Assembly (NCBI RefSeq): GCF_001613105.1
Contig: NZ_BDBS01000053.1
Coordinates: 1 to 60,744 of the forward strand
DNA from: Nocardia pseudobrasiliensis NBRC 108224
GTDB taxonomy: Bacteria > Actinomycetota > Actinomycetes > Mycobacteriales > Mycobacteriaceae
Direction: 5' to 3'
DNA length: 60,744 nucleotides
Shown: positions 8,142-16,531 of the stretch, piece by piece
Layout: each line of letters opens with the position of its first letter
Position numbering within the stretch: the stretch's first letter is position 1
Notes under the pieces: model-generated
The model's input: only the letters and a program-made list of their open reading frames with translations
Databases searched by the model: none
Told to the model about the DNA's origin: nothing
Made by a program: the position numbers and the translations under genes

Positions 8142-9104
8142 CTAGAGGTGGTGCGCGTAGGTGTCGTAGTCGGCGTCGGGCTCGCCGGTGGGCTCGAAAT
8201 GCGCCACATTGTCCAAGCCGTCGTAGGTCCACTCCGAGCGCGGCTTCCATACGGCCTTGACCCGCATACCCATTCGCACTTCGCTCGGCTCGCAGCCCAG
8301 CACCAGATGCAGGAACGGAATGTCCGCGCCGTCGAGCAGCACGTAGGCGGCCACATACGGCGGCTTGATGCGCTGGCCCTGGAACGGCACGTTCACGATG
8401 CAGTAGGTGGTGACGATGCCGGTATCGGCCAGGTCGACATAGTCCTCGGTCGGCTCGCCGGTGCGCGGATCCGCGCCACGCGGCGGGAAATAGACCTTGC
8501 CGTCGGCGGCGCGGGCGCCCAGCAGCCGACCCTCGGCGATGGCCCGCAGGAAAACCGTCTCCTGCGGTGCGGCGGTGTGCTTGTAGCGCAGGTCGATCGG
8601 TGTGACGATGCCGGTCACGGGCTCGCCGGGTTCGGATTCGGCCGGGGCCGCGGAGGTTTCGCCCGGCTCGAAGCAGGCGATGTCGTGAATGGTTCCGGTG
8701 CGCTCGGTCGCCCAGCGGGCCCGCACGCGCATTCCGGTGTGGATATCGTCGGGGGATGCCACGTCGACCGCGTGCAGCAGGCCGGTGTCGGCGCCGTCGA
8801 GTTCGATCAGCGCCCAGGCGAACGGGCGGTCGAAGGGCTGGCCCGGCAGTGGATCTCGCACCCAGGACCACGTACGCACCGTGCCGACGTCGGCGACATC
8901 GACGAATTCGGTGAGCCGTTCGGAGGTCTGCGGATCGAATTCGGCCGGTGGCACCAGCACCCGCCCATCCGAGCCGCGTATTCCGACGATGCGCCCGGCC
9001 CGCAGCCCGGTGAGGAAGCGACCGATGGTCGGTCCGACCGAGCGGGTGTAATCGAACTTCATGCGCAGTTCCGCGGCGAGTACATCGGGAATTGTGCCGG
9101 TCAT
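8142..9104 (-). CDS. Tandem DUF35 OB-fold protein (Rv3521-like)
   Basis: About 320 residues containing two DUF35 OB-fold modules. Each includes a VYFPPRGADPRTG- or VLVPPAEFDPQT-like motif followed by TYCIVNVPFQG or TWSWVRDPLPGQPFDRPFAWALIELDG. DUF35 proteins bind acyl-CoA and partner with thiolase-like Ltp proteins; here that would be Ltp3/Ltp4 just downstream. The Cys zinc-ribbon common in the family is not evident. I start it at the ATG at 9104, with CAGGGA upstream. A GTG at 9122 lies 9 nt from the KstR box and could be a leaderless start, so the N-terminus is uncertain by six residues. Confidence 0.8.
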   Translation of the reverse strand: MTGTIPDVLAAELRMKFDYTRSVGPTIGRFLTGLRAGRIVGIRGSDGRVLVPPAEFDPQTSERLTEFVDVADVGTVRTWSWVRDPLPGQPFDRPFAWALIELDGADTGLLHAVDVASPDDIHTGMRVRARWATERTGTIHDIACFEPGETSAAPAESEPGEPVTGIVTPIDLRYKHTAAPQETVFLRAIAEGRLLGARAADGKVYFPPRGADPRTGEPTEDYVDLADTGIVTTYCIVNVPFQGQRIKPPYVAAYVLLDGADIPFLHLVLGCEPSEVRMGMRVKAVWKPRSEWTYDGLDNVAHFEPTGEPDADYDTYAHHL

Positions 9105-9131
9105 GGTGTTTCCCTGAGTCACGATATCGAG

Positions 9132-9145
9132 TAGAACAGGTTCTT
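9132..9145. promoter_or_regulatory. KstR operator between ltp operon and oxidoreductase
   Basis: TAGAACAGGTTCTT matches TNNAACNNGTTNNA except the last base, with a symmetrical AGAAC-N2-GTTCT core. It separates the DUF35-ltp4-ltp3 operon from the divergent oxidoreductase gene. On the plus strand a TATTCT hexamer at 9145-9150 could be the -10 of the oxidoreductase promoter. Confidence 0.75.
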
Positions 9146-9213
9146 ATTCTGGTGGCAAGAGACCGTACCGTCCGGCAGTCCGCCGGACGTCGGAGATGGG
9201 CGGAGGACAGCGA

Positions 9214-10251
9214 ATGAGATTCGGATTGCAGCTCGGCTATTGGGGTGCGCGGCCGCCCGCCAATGTGCCGGAACTCGTGGCCGCGGCCGAGGAGATCGGC
9301 TTCGACGGGGTGTTCACCGCCGAATCCTGGGGTTCGGACGCGTTCACCCCGCTGGCGTGGTGGGGTTCGGCGACCCGGCGGGTGCGGTTGGGCACCTCGG
9401 TCGTGCAGCTGTCGGCGCGCACGCCCACCGCGACCGCGATGGCCGCGCTGACCCTGGACCATCTCAGCGCGGGCCGGGCGGTTCTGGGCCTGGGTGTTTC
9501 GGGTCCGCAGGTGGTCGAGGGCTGGTACGGGCAGCCGTTCGCCAAGCCGTTGCAGCGGACCCGCGAGTACGTCGACATCGTCCGGCAGGTACTGGCCCGC
9601 GAGGGCAAGGTCACCAGCGCCGGACCGCACTATCCGCTGCCGTACAACGGACCGGGCTCGACCGGACTCGGTAAGCCGCTCAAGCCGATAACCCATCCCC
9701 GACGTGCGGATATTCCGATTTGGCTGGGTGCCGAGGGCCCCAAGAACGTAGCTCTGACCGCCGAGATCGCCGACGGCTGGCTGGCGATCTACTACACGCC
9801 GAGACTTGCCGGGATGTACGACGAATGGCTCGACGAGGGGTTCGCCCGACCGGGCGCTCGGCGTTCGCGGGCGGATTTCGAGATCGCCGCGAGCTGTCAG
9901 GTCGTGATCACCGACGACGCCCGCGGTGAACTCGATCGGATGAAGCCGGTGATGGCGCTCTACATCGGCGGCATGGGCGCGGAGGAGCTCAACTTCCACG
10001 CGCAGGTGTATCGGCGCATGGGCTACGGCGAGGTGGTCGACGAGATCACCCGGCTGTTCCGGACCGGTCGCAAGGACAAGGCCGCCGCGGCGGTGCCGGA
10101 CGAACTGATTCTCGACACCGCGATCATCGGCGATCGGGCGCAGGTCCGCTCGCAGCTGCGGGTGTGGGAGAAGGCGGGCGTCACCCAGCTGCTGGTGTCC
10201 GCTCACTCGGTCGAGCAGTTGCGGCAGCTCGCCCCCCTTGTTCAGATGTAG
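9214..10251 (+). CDS. LLM-class F420-dependent oxidoreductase (Rv3520c-like)
   Basis: A 345-residue luciferase-like TIM-barrel protein (MRFGLQLGYWG start, GFDGVFTAESWGSDAF, TPTATAMAALTLDHLSAGRAVLGLGVSGPQ). The LLM family binds F420 or flavin; Rv3520c is the syntenic counterpart and is annotated as F420-dependent. I start it at the ATG at 9214 because GGAGG lies 7 nt upstream, rather than at an earlier GTG at 9196. It is divergent from the DUF35-ltp operon across one KstR box, so a role in sterol catabolism is expected. No substrate can be assigned. Confidence 0.85.
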   Translation: MRFGLQLGYWGARPPANVPELVAAAEEIGFDGVFTAESWGSDAFTPLAWWGSATRRVRLGTSVVQLSARTPTATAMAALTLDHLSAGRAVLGLGVSGPQVVEGWYGQPFAKPLQRTREYVDIVRQVLAREGKVTSAGPHYPLPYNGPGSTGLGKPLKPITHPRRADIPIWLGAEGPKNVALTAEIADGWLAIYYTPRLAGMYDEWLDEGFARPGARRSRADFEIAASCQVVITDDARGELDRMKPVMALYIGGMGAEELNFHAQVYRRMGYGEVVDEITRLFRTGRKDKAAAAVPDELILDTAIIGDRAQVRSQLRVWEKAGVTQLLVSAHSVEQLRQLAPLVQM

Positions 10252-10262
10252 AACGCGTTCTA
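10249..10262. promoter_or_regulatory. KstR operator overlapping -10 of acyl-CoA synthetase gene
   Basis: TAGAACGCGTTCTA is a perfect match and a perfect palindrome. Its last two bases begin the hexamer TAGATT (10261-10266), a good -10 that ends 7 nt before the GTG at 10274. The box also overlaps the stop codon of the upstream oxidoreductase gene. Confidence 0.85.
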
Positions 10263-10273
10263 GATTCGAAAGG

Positions 10274-11824
10274 GTGACTTCGATGGAGCCGGCGCAACAG
10301 CTGGGACTGTGGAATATCGCTGCCACTGAACCCGAACGGATCGCGGTCGTCGATCCATCGGGTCAGGAGGTCAGCTACGGAGAATTGGCCGGACAGGCCG
10401 ATCGCATCGCAAGGGGGTTGCAGGCCAAGGGCTTACGGCCCGGCGATGTGCTGGTGTCGATGGTGCACAACTGCGCCGAGGCGCTGGCGGTGTACTTCGC
10501 GGCCTTCGAGTCGGGGCTGTACATCGTCGCGGTGAACTGGCATCTGACCGGGCCGGAGGTCGCCTACATCCTCGACAACAGCGAGGCCAAGGTGTTCATC
10601 GCCGACGAGCGCTTCGCCGAGGCCGCCCGGATCGCGGCGGATGAGGCGAAAGTGCCCGCCGCGGACCGCTATTCGGTTGGCACGGTCGAGAGTTTCAATC
10701 CGCTGGCCGAACTGGGCGCGGGCGAAACCGGTCGTCCCGACATCCGCACCACGGGCGCGCCGATGCTCTACACCTCCGGAACCACCGGTCGCCCCAAGGG
10801 TGTTCGCCGCCCGCTCACCGGCGCGGATCCGGATGTGGTTGCCCAGGCGGCGACCGGATACTTCGGCCTGTTCGGCCTGAAGCCCTACGACGATCATGTG
10901 CACATCTGCGGTTCGCCGCTCTATCACACCGCGGTGCTGAACCACTCGGCCATCTCGATTCAGCTGGGGCACAAGGTGGTTCTGATGGACAAGTGGGATC
11001 CGGAGGAGATGCTGCGGCTGATCGATAAGTACCGGGTGACCCACAGCCATGTGGTGCCGACCCAGTTCCACCGACTGCTCGCGCTGCCGGAAGAAGTGCG
11101 CGCGAAGTACGACGTCTCGTCGCTGCGCTGCATGATCCACGGCGCCGCGCCGTGTCCGCAAGAGACCAAGCGCAAGATGCTCGAGTGGTGGGGTCCGGTC
11201 GTCACCGAGTACTACGCCGCGACCGAGGGCGGCGGCACGATGATCACCGGCGCGGAATGGCTGCGCAAGCCCGGATCGGTCGGCAAGGCGTGGCCGTATT
11301 CGGTGGTCAAGGTGCTCGGCGAGGACGGCGAGGAGGTGCCGCCCGGCGAGATCGGCCAGGTCTACATGAAGATGGGCGCGTCCAGTTTCGAATACCACAA
11401 GGACAAGGCCAAGACCGACGATGCCCGCGTCGGTGAGCTGTTCACCGTCGGCGACATCGGCCATATGGATGAGGACGGCTATCTCTACCTGCACGATCGG
11501 CGCTCGGACCTGATCCTGTCCGGCGGCGTGAACATCTATCCCGCCGAGATCGAAAGCGAACTCGTCACCCACCCCAAGGTCGCCGACGTCGCGGTTTTCG
11601 GCATCCCGCACCCGGATTGGGGCCAGGAGGTCAAGGCGGTCGTCCAACCGGCCGCGGGGGTCGAGGCCGACGACGAACTCACCCGGGAGCTCATGGAATT
11701 CGCCGCATCCCGTCTGGCGAAGTACAAACTACCCCGCAGCATCGACTATCTGGACGAGCTGCCGCGGGATCCGAACGGGAAGCTGTACAAGCGCAAGCTA
11801 CGTGAGCGATATGTGACAGCCTAG
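10274..11824 (+). CDS. Acyl-CoA synthetase (FadD-type)
   Basis: An adenylate-forming enzyme of about 516 residues. It has the P-loop motif YTSGTTGRPKG, the A5-type YYAATEGGG, and the A8/A10 regions GDIGHMDEDGYLYLHDRRSD and DPNGKLYKRKL with the C-terminal Lys. It activates a carboxylate to its CoA thioester. It is distinct from the FadD19 encoded next door and is not a close match to FadD17 as I recall it, so I leave the symbol blank. Start options are the GTG at 10274 (leaderless, 7 nt after TAGATT) and the ATG at 10283. A strong terminator follows, so it is transcribed alone. Confidence 0.85.
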   Translation: MTSMEPAQQLGLWNIAATEPERIAVVDPSGQEVSYGELAGQADRIARGLQAKGLRPGDVLVSMVHNCAEALAVYFAAFESGLYIVAVNWHLTGPEVAYILDNSEAKVFIADERFAEAARIAADEAKVPAADRYSVGTVESFNPLAELGAGETGRPDIRTTGAPMLYTSGTTGRPKGVRRPLTGADPDVVAQAATGYFGLFGLKPYDDHVHICGSPLYHTAVLNHSAISIQLGHKVVLMDKWDPEEMLRLIDKYRVTHSHVVPTQFHRLLALPEEVRAKYDVSSLRCMIHGAAPCPQETKRKMLEWWGPVVTEYYAATEGGGTMITGAEWLRKPGSVGKAWPYSVVKVLGEDGEEVPPGEIGQVYMKMGASSFEYHKDKAKTDDARVGELFTVGDIGHMDEDGYLYLHDRRSDLILSGGVNIYPAEIESELVTHPKVADVAVFGIPHPDWGQEVKAVVQPAAGVEADDELTRELMEFAASRLAKYKLPRSIDYLDELPRDPNGKLYKRKLRERYVTA

Positions 11825-11840
11825 GGGTGATCCGATTACG

Positions 11841-11867
11841 GCCCGCCTGGCAGCATGCCAGGCGGGC
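11841..11867. terminator. Hairpin terminator after acyl-CoA synthetase
   Basis: A perfect 12-bp stem GCCCGCCTGGCA / TGCCAGGCGGGC with a 3-nt loop, 16 nt past the stop codon. It separates the synthetase gene from the independently promoted fadD19. Confidence 0.85.
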
Positions 11868-11979
11868 ATTCGTCGTTCGGGCGCAAATGTTTTCACGATT
11901 TCGCCCCGGCCCGGACTGTCAACGGTTATGTTCGTCTGATGGGATTCGTAAACGGTGTAAATTGAGTCTTGTCAGTCCC

Positions 11980-11993
11980 GAGAACACGTTCTA
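11980..11993. promoter_or_regulatory. KstR operator overlapping -10 of fadD19
   Basis: GAGAACACGTTCTA matches the motif except the first base. The hexamer TATTTT (11992-11997) starts inside the box and ends 6 nt before the GTG at 12004. This points to a leaderless transcript blocked directly by the repressor. Confidence 0.8.
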
Positions 11994-12003
11994 TTTTTGA
12001 CCT

Positions 12004-13656
12004 GTGAGCTACAACATAGCGGATCTTGTCGAACACACCATCGACCTCGTGCCGGATCGTGTCGCGCTGGCCGACGACACCCGCTCGGTCACCTACGCGC
12101 AGCTGGAGGTCCGGGCCAACCGACTCGCGCACTACCTGCGGGAACAGGGTGTGCAGCCGGGTGACAAGGTCGGCCTGTACTCGCGTAACACCATCGAGGC
12201 CGTCGAGGTCATGGTGGCGATCTTCAAGGCGCGGGCGGTAATGGTCAACATCAACTACCGATATGTCGAGAACGAGTTGCAATACATCTTCGACAATTCG
12301 GATATGGTCGCGCTGATTCACGAGCGTCGATACAGCGACAAGGTCGCCAATGTACGCCCGAAGGTCCCGAAGCTGAAGACGGTCGTCGTAATCGACGACG
12401 GTACCGAAGATCGCTTCCCGACCGCGGCCGATTCGGCGGAATACGAAGCGGCGCTGGCGGCCTCGTCGGGCGACCGGGATTTCGGCGATCGCTCGCCCGA
12501 CGACATCCTCATGATCTACACCGGCGGCACCACCGGTATGCCCAAGGGCGTGATGTGGCGTCAGGAGGACTGGTGGCGGGTCCTCGGTGGCGGCATCAAC
12601 TTCTACAACGGTGAATTCATCCAGGACGAGTGGGAGCAGGCCAAGAAGGGCGCGGGCAACGCACCGATGGTGCGCTACCCGATTCCCCCGATGATCCACG
12701 GTGGTTCGTTCACCGCGACGTTCCACAGCCTGTTCGACGGCGGTAAGGCGATCATGCTGCCGGAGTTCAGCGGGCACGGCGTCTGGCAGGCCATCGACCG
12801 GCACGGCGTGAACATGATCTTCATAACGGGTGATGCGATGGCGCGGCCCATGCTGGACGCGCTGAAGGCCGGGAATCCGGAAACCGGTGAGCCGTACAAG
12901 TATTCGAATCTGTGGTCGTTCGCGAGCAGTGCGGCGCTGTTCTCGCCCGCGCTCAAGGACGAGTTCATCGACCTGATGCCGACCACGTTGATCATCGATA
13001 CGATCGGCGCCACCGAGACCGGCTTCGGCGGGCTGGCCGTGGCCACCAAGGGTGCGACGCATACCGGCGGGCCGCGGGTGAAGATCGACGGCTCCACCGA
13101 GGTGCTCGACGACGACGGCAATCCGGTCGTGCCCGGTTCCGGTCAGGTCGGCTTCCTTGCCCGCAAGGGCAATATTCCGCTCGGCTACTACAACGACCCG
13201 GTGAAGACGGCCGCGACGTTCAAGGAGTTCAACGGAGTTCGCTACTCCATCCCCGGCGACTACGCGCGGGTGGAGGAGGACGGTACCGTTACCATGCTCG
13301 GCCGGGGTTCGGTGAGTATCAACAGCGGCGGCGAGAAGATCTATCCGGAGGAGGTCGAGGGCGCGCTCAAGGCGCATCCGGATGTGTTCGACGCCTTGGT
13401 GATCGGTGTTCCCGACGAGCGCTGGGGTCATCGGGTGGCCGCAGTGGTGCAGTGCCGCGGCGACAAGCGTCCCACTCTCGAGGAACTGCGGCCCGTGCTG
13501 ACCAAGGAGATCTCCTCCTACAAGCTGCCCCGCACGCTCTGGTACGTCGACGAGATCAAGCGCTCCCCGGCCGGTAAGCCCGACTACAAGTGGGCCCACG
13601 CGCATGCCGAATCGTGTCCGGCCGATGAGGACGCGCCCGCGCCCGCGGCCAAATAG
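12004..13656 (+). CDS. fadD19: Steroid side-chain acyl-CoA synthetase FadD19
   Basis: A 550-residue AMP-forming ligase that activates the C26 carboxylate of the sterol side chain to CoA. Motifs: YTGGTTGMPKG at about 172-182, the IGATETGFGG adenine-binding region, RGSVSINSGGEKIYPEEVE, and RSPAGKPDYKW near the C-terminus with the catalytic Lys. Large parts follow Rv3515c (FadD19), for example NIADLxEHxID at the start and YPIPPMIHG. No Shine-Dalgarno is visible before the GTG at 12004, and the -10 TATTTT lies 6 nt upstream, so translation is probably leaderless. Rhodococcus FadD19 is required for C24-branched sterols, which fits with ltp3/ltp4 nearby. Confidence 0.92.
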   Translation: MSYNIADLVEHTIDLVPDRVALADDTRSVTYAQLEVRANRLAHYLREQGVQPGDKVGLYSRNTIEAVEVMVAIFKARAVMVNINYRYVENELQYIFDNSDMVALIHERRYSDKVANVRPKVPKLKTVVVIDDGTEDRFPTAADSAEYEAALAASSGDRDFGDRSPDDILMIYTGGTTGMPKGVMWRQEDWWRVLGGGINFYNGEFIQDEWEQAKKGAGNAPMVRYPIPPMIHGGSFTATFHSLFDGGKAIMLPEFSGHGVWQAIDRHGVNMIFITGDAMARPMLDALKAGNPETGEPYKYSNLWSFASSAALFSPALKDEFIDLMPTTLIIDTIGATETGFGGLAVATKGATHTGGPRVKIDGSTEVLDDDGNPVVPGSGQVGFLARKGNIPLGYYNDPVKTAATFKEFNGVRYSIPGDYARVEEDGTVTMLGRGSVSINSGGEKIYPEEVEGALKAHPDVFDALVIGVPDERWGHRVAAVVQCRGDKRPTLEELRPVLTKEISSYKLPRTLWYVDEIKRSPAGKPDYKWAHAHAESCPADEDAPAPAAK

Positions 13657-13662
13657 GTTCGC

Positions 13663-13690
13663 CGGATCCATTGGTACACCGATGGATCCG
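13663..13690. terminator. Hairpin after fadD19
   Basis: CGGATCCAT (13663-13671) pairs with ATGGATCCG (13682-13690) across a 10-nt loop, 6 nt after the fadD19 stop. No T-run follows, so it is a moderate terminator candidate. Confidence 0.5.
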
Positions 13691-13731
13691 ATCGAAAACA
13701 TTATTGGCGGGATCGGCGTTCGTGGCCGACG

Positions 13732-14724
13732 ATGTCGATCATGCAGCAACGCAGTCTCGGGAATGCCGGTCCGGCCGTATCCGCGGTCGGACTGGGGTGT
13801 ATGGGTTTTTCGCAGGGATACGGCACGGTCGACGATGACGAGTCGGTGGCGGCGATTCGGGTCGCGCTCGATTCGGGAATCACGCTTTTCGATACCGCGA
13901 TGAGTTACGGGCGTGGTCACAACGAGCGGTTGCTCGCGCGGGCGCTGCGGGATGCTCCCGAAAATGTGCGGGTGGCAACGAAGTTCGGGATCGTGCGCAC
14001 GGAAGATGGTGTGGGGCTCGATGGTCGGCCCGAACATGTGCGGCGGTATTGCGAGGAGTCGCTGGCCCGGCTCGAGCGCGATGTCATCGATGTCTACTAC
14101 CTGCATCGAGTGGACCCCGAGGTGCCGGTGGCCGAAACCATCGGGGCCATGGCCGAATTGGTGAGTGCGGGCAAGGTCCGTCATCTCGGTATCTCGGAGG
14201 CGACGCCGGAGCAGCTGGTCCAGGCCGCGGCCGTGCATCCGATCGCGGCCGTGCAGTTCGAATGGTCGATGCTGTGGCGGGAACCGGAACGCGATGTGGT
14301 CCCGGCCGCGCGGGAGCTCGGGATCGCACTGGTGCCCTACAGTCCGCTCGGGCGCGGGCTGCTCACCGCGACCCTGGACGCGAATACGGTGGCCGCCAGC
14401 GACTTCCGGCGCAATGATCCGCGTTTCCAGGGTGAGAATCTGGCCGATAATCTGGCACAGGTGACGGCGCTGCGGGAATTCGCCGCGGGGCTGGACATCT
14501 CGGCGGGACAGTTGGCGCTGGCCTGGCTGCTCGCGCGGGGGTCGGATGTGGTGCCGATTCCGGGTACGCGCCGCGCGGTGCGGATTCGGGAGAACGCGGC
14601 CGCCGCGGCGGTGGAGTTGAGTGCCGCGCAGCTGGCGGAGCTCGAGCGGATCGTGCCGTCGGACGGGTGGGCGGGGGACCGGCGGTCCTTCGCCGCGCAC
14701 GGCACCGGCCGCACATCTGCGTAG
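13732..14724 (+). CDS. Aldo/keto reductase
   Basis: A 330-residue AKR-fold protein with the complete catalytic tetrad Asp54, Tyr59 (FDTAMSYGRGHNE), Lys84 (VATKFG) and His125 (YYLHRVD). The NADPH-binding end IPGTRRAVRIRENAAAA is also present. It would reduce aldehydes or ketones in the cytoplasm; the substrate is unknown. It opens the block that interrupts the sterol cluster. No KstR box precedes it, so co-regulation with its neighbours is doubtful. The start may be the ATG at 13732 or the next one at 13741; neither has a clear ribosome-binding site. Confidence 0.85.
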   Translation: MSIMQQRSLGNAGPAVSAVGLGCMGFSQGYGTVDDDESVAAIRVALDSGITLFDTAMSYGRGHNERLLARALRDAPENVRVATKFGIVRTEDGVGLDGRPEHVRRYCEESLARLERDVIDVYYLHRVDPEVPVAETIGAMAELVSAGKVRHLGISEATPEQLVQAAAVHPIAAVQFEWSMLWREPERDVVPAARELGIALVPYSPLGRGLLTATLDANTVAASDFRRNDPRFQGENLADNLAQVTALREFAAGLDISAGQLALAWLLARGSDVVPIPGTRRAVRIRENAAAAAVELSAAQLAELERIVPSDGWAGDRRSFAAHGTGRTSA

Positions 14725-14808
14725 TGGAATATTCCGCCTGGTAGGACGCGGTGTGGCCCACCGATTTCGGGCTGTTTCTTGTCGGTGCCCTGTGCCATTG
14801 TGTTCGAC

Positions 14809-15804
14809 ATGAGCAAGTCGGGCGGTTCAGCCGGCGCCGTGGATGAAGTGTTGGCGCAGTTCGAGGGGTACCGGCGGGAGCTGTGCGCTTACGCCTACCG
14901 GATGTTGGGGTCCTCGTTCGAGGCCGAGGACGCCGTGCAGGAGACGTTCACCCGGGCATGGAAGGCCTACGACTCGTTCGAGGGCCGGGCCAGTGTGCGT
15001 TCCTGGTTGTACAAGATCGCGACGAATGTCTGCCTGGACATGCTGGACGGGCCGCAGCGGCGGGCGCGGCCGATGGATCTGCACGGTCCGTCGACCCCGG
15101 ATACGCCGCTGCCCCCGCCGCAGCCGGACTACGTGTGGATCGAGCCGATCCCCAACGGGCTGGCCTTCGGCGCCGACCCGGCCGAGCACACCTCCACCAA
15201 GGATTCGCTGCGTCTGGCCTTCGTGGCCGCGGTGCAGCATCTGCCCGCCACCCAGCGGGCGATCCTGATCATGCGCGAGGTGCTGCGCTTCTCGGCCAAC
15301 GAGACCGCCGACATGCTGATGATGTCGCCGGCCTCGGTGAACAGCGCGCTGCAACGGGCCCGGGCCACCATGTCGAAGGTGCAGCCCAGCGAATCGGGTT
15401 CCTACGACGAGAACGACGAGCAGCAGCGCAAACTCGTCGACGGTTTCGTGCAGGCCTTCGAGGCCTACGATATGGACGCGCTGACCGCCCTGCTGAAACA
15501 GGATGTGGCGCTGTCCATGCCGCCGATCGAACTGTGGGTCTCCGGCCCGGCCAATGTGGCCGAGTTCATGCTGTCGGAGGGCCCGTCGGCCTGCCGCGGC
15601 TCGCGGCTGGTCCCGCTGGAAGGCGCCAACGGCCTGCCCGCCTTCGGCCAGTACAAGCCCTCCGACGTGCCGGGCGTCTACACGCCGTGGGCCATCATCG
15701 TGCTGGAGTTCGACGAGGGCGAGATCAACGGGTTGAACTTCTTCCTGGACACCGAGCGGCTGTTCCCGCTGTTCGGGCTCGCGCCCGAGCTGAGGACCTC
15801 CTAG
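14809..15804 (+). CDS. SigG-type RNA polymerase sigma factor with SnoaL-like C-terminal domain
   Basis: A 331-residue sigma-70 family protein. Region 2 lies at about residues 15-80 (RMLGSSFEAEDAVQETFTRAW, ASVRSWLYKIATNVCLD). Region 4 lies at about 140-185 (LPATQRAILIMREVLRFSANETADMLMMSPASVNSALQRAR). An extra domain of about 130 residues with an NTF2/SnoaL look follows (VDGFVQAFEAYDMDALTALLKQDVALSMPP), as in the SigG group, where it may tune activity in place of an anti-sigma factor. I use the ATG at 14809; a TTG start upstream at 14779 is possible. Its stop overlaps the convergent VOC gene. Confidence 0.82.
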   Translation: MSKSGGSAGAVDEVLAQFEGYRRELCAYAYRMLGSSFEAEDAVQETFTRAWKAYDSFEGRASVRSWLYKIATNVCLDMLDGPQRRARPMDLHGPSTPDTPLPPPQPDYVWIEPIPNGLAFGADPAEHTSTKDSLRLAFVAAVQHLPATQRAILIMREVLRFSANETADMLMMSPASVNSALQRARATMSKVQPSESGSYDENDEQQRKLVDGFVQAFEAYDMDALTALLKQDVALSMPPIELWVSGPANVAEFMLSEGPSACRGSRLVPLEGANGLPAFGQYKPSDVPGVYTPWAIIVLEFDEGEINGLNFFLDTERLFPLFGLAPELRTS

Positions 15805-16217
15805 CGCACCGAATAATTCATCCAGAACGGCTCCCAATGATGTCCGTCCGGGTCGCGGAAGGCACGCCCGTGCATGCCGACCGCGGCCTCCTGGGCGCGC
15901 TTGTCCTCGTTGACCAATTCGGTCCCGCCCGCCCGCACGGCCGCGGCGGTGAGCTCGTCCACCTCGCGCGCACTGCCCAGCGCGAGCGCGTAGAGCGATC
16001 CGGTCGTCGCGTCGGTCTCGGCGATCGGCCGCTCGGTGAACGTCGAGAAGAACGGCTTCACCAGCAGCATCAGACAGATGTTGTCGTCCACCACCACACA
16101 GGCCGCGTTCTCGTCGGTGAATGCCGGATTCACCTTCCACCCCAACGTCTCGTAGAACCTCTTGGACCGCTCCAGATCATCGACGGGAAGATTCAAAAAG
16201 ATCATCTTGCTGGCCAT
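15801..16217 (-). CDS. VOC/glyoxalase-fold protein
   Basis: A 138-residue vicinal-oxygen-chelate protein. It opens with IFLNLPVDDLERSKRFYETLGW, and near the end has GRAFRDPDGHHWEPFWM, where the Glu or His may ligate metal. Close relatives are annotated as glyoxalase/bleomycin-resistance family members without firm substrates. It converges on the sigma factor gene, and the two stop codons share the tetranucleotide CTAG at 15801-15804. A role under that sigma factor is speculative. Confidence 0.8.
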   Translation of the reverse strand: MASKMIFLNLPVDDLERSKRFYETLGWKVNPAFTDENAACVVVDDNICLMLLVKPFFSTFTERPIAETDATTGSLYALALGSAREVDELTAAAVRAGGTELVNEDKRAQEAAVGMHGRAFRDPDGHHWEPFWMNYSVR

Positions 16218-16308
16218 ATCCGGTCCTCTCGACTGCGCAGTCGGCTACGTGTACATCGATACCGACGAATCGGGCCGCCCAAACTCATCGCGGCTCGTCC
16301 GCACTGCG

Positions 16309-16326
16309 TGGTACCGTCCGGTACCA
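16309..16326. promoter_or_regulatory. Operator palindrome of the toxin-antitoxin operon
   Basis: TGGTACCG-TC-CGGTACCA is a perfect inverted repeat. It covers most of a -10 hexamer TACCAT (16322-16327) that ends 6 nt before the antitoxin ATG at 16334. Binding of the antitoxin or toxin-antitoxin complex here would block the promoter, the usual type II autoregulation. Confidence 0.7.
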
Positions 16327-16333
16327 TCTAGTT

Positions 16334-16531
16334 ATGGCAGGTCTCAACGTCAGGTTCACCGAGGATGAGTTGGCCGCCTTGCGTGAGCGTGCCGAAGCCG
16401 AGGGGGTAAGCATGCAATCGTTCGTGCACGATGCCGTCATCACCGCGATCAACGAGCGGTCGCGGCTGTTCAACGAGGCTGCCGAACATGTCCTACGGGT
16501 CAGTGAGGAGCTGAACCGGAGACTGGCCTGA
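16334..16531 (+). CDS. Type II antitoxin (Doc partner)
   Basis: A 65-residue protein with an N-terminal ribbon-helix-helix-like region (GLNVRFTEDELAALRERAEAEGVS) for DNA binding, then a charged helical tail that would wrap the toxin. The ATG at 16334 lacks a ribosome-binding site but is 6 nt from a TACCAT -10, suggesting leaderless translation. Its stop TGA overlaps the toxin ATG by one base (TGATG). Antitoxin assignment rests on size, order and the operator. Confidence 0.75.
   Translation: MAGLNVRFTEDELAALRERAEAEGVSMQSFVHDAVITAINERSRLFNEAAEHVLRVSEELNRRLA

Noticed and set aside
8131..10326. 731-codon minus-strand frame over the F420-type oxidoreductase and DUF35 genes
   Set aside because: Low-complexity shadow of two real genes in other frames.
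12004..13656. KstR-controlled fadD17
   Set aside because: Length and motifs follow FadD19 across the whole protein; FadD17 differs at the N-terminus.
11926..14700. 924-codon open frame antisense to fadD19 and the aldo/keto reductase gene
   Set aside because: Arg/His/Asp-rich translation typical of the reverse of GC-rich genes; the sense strand encodes recognisable enzymes.
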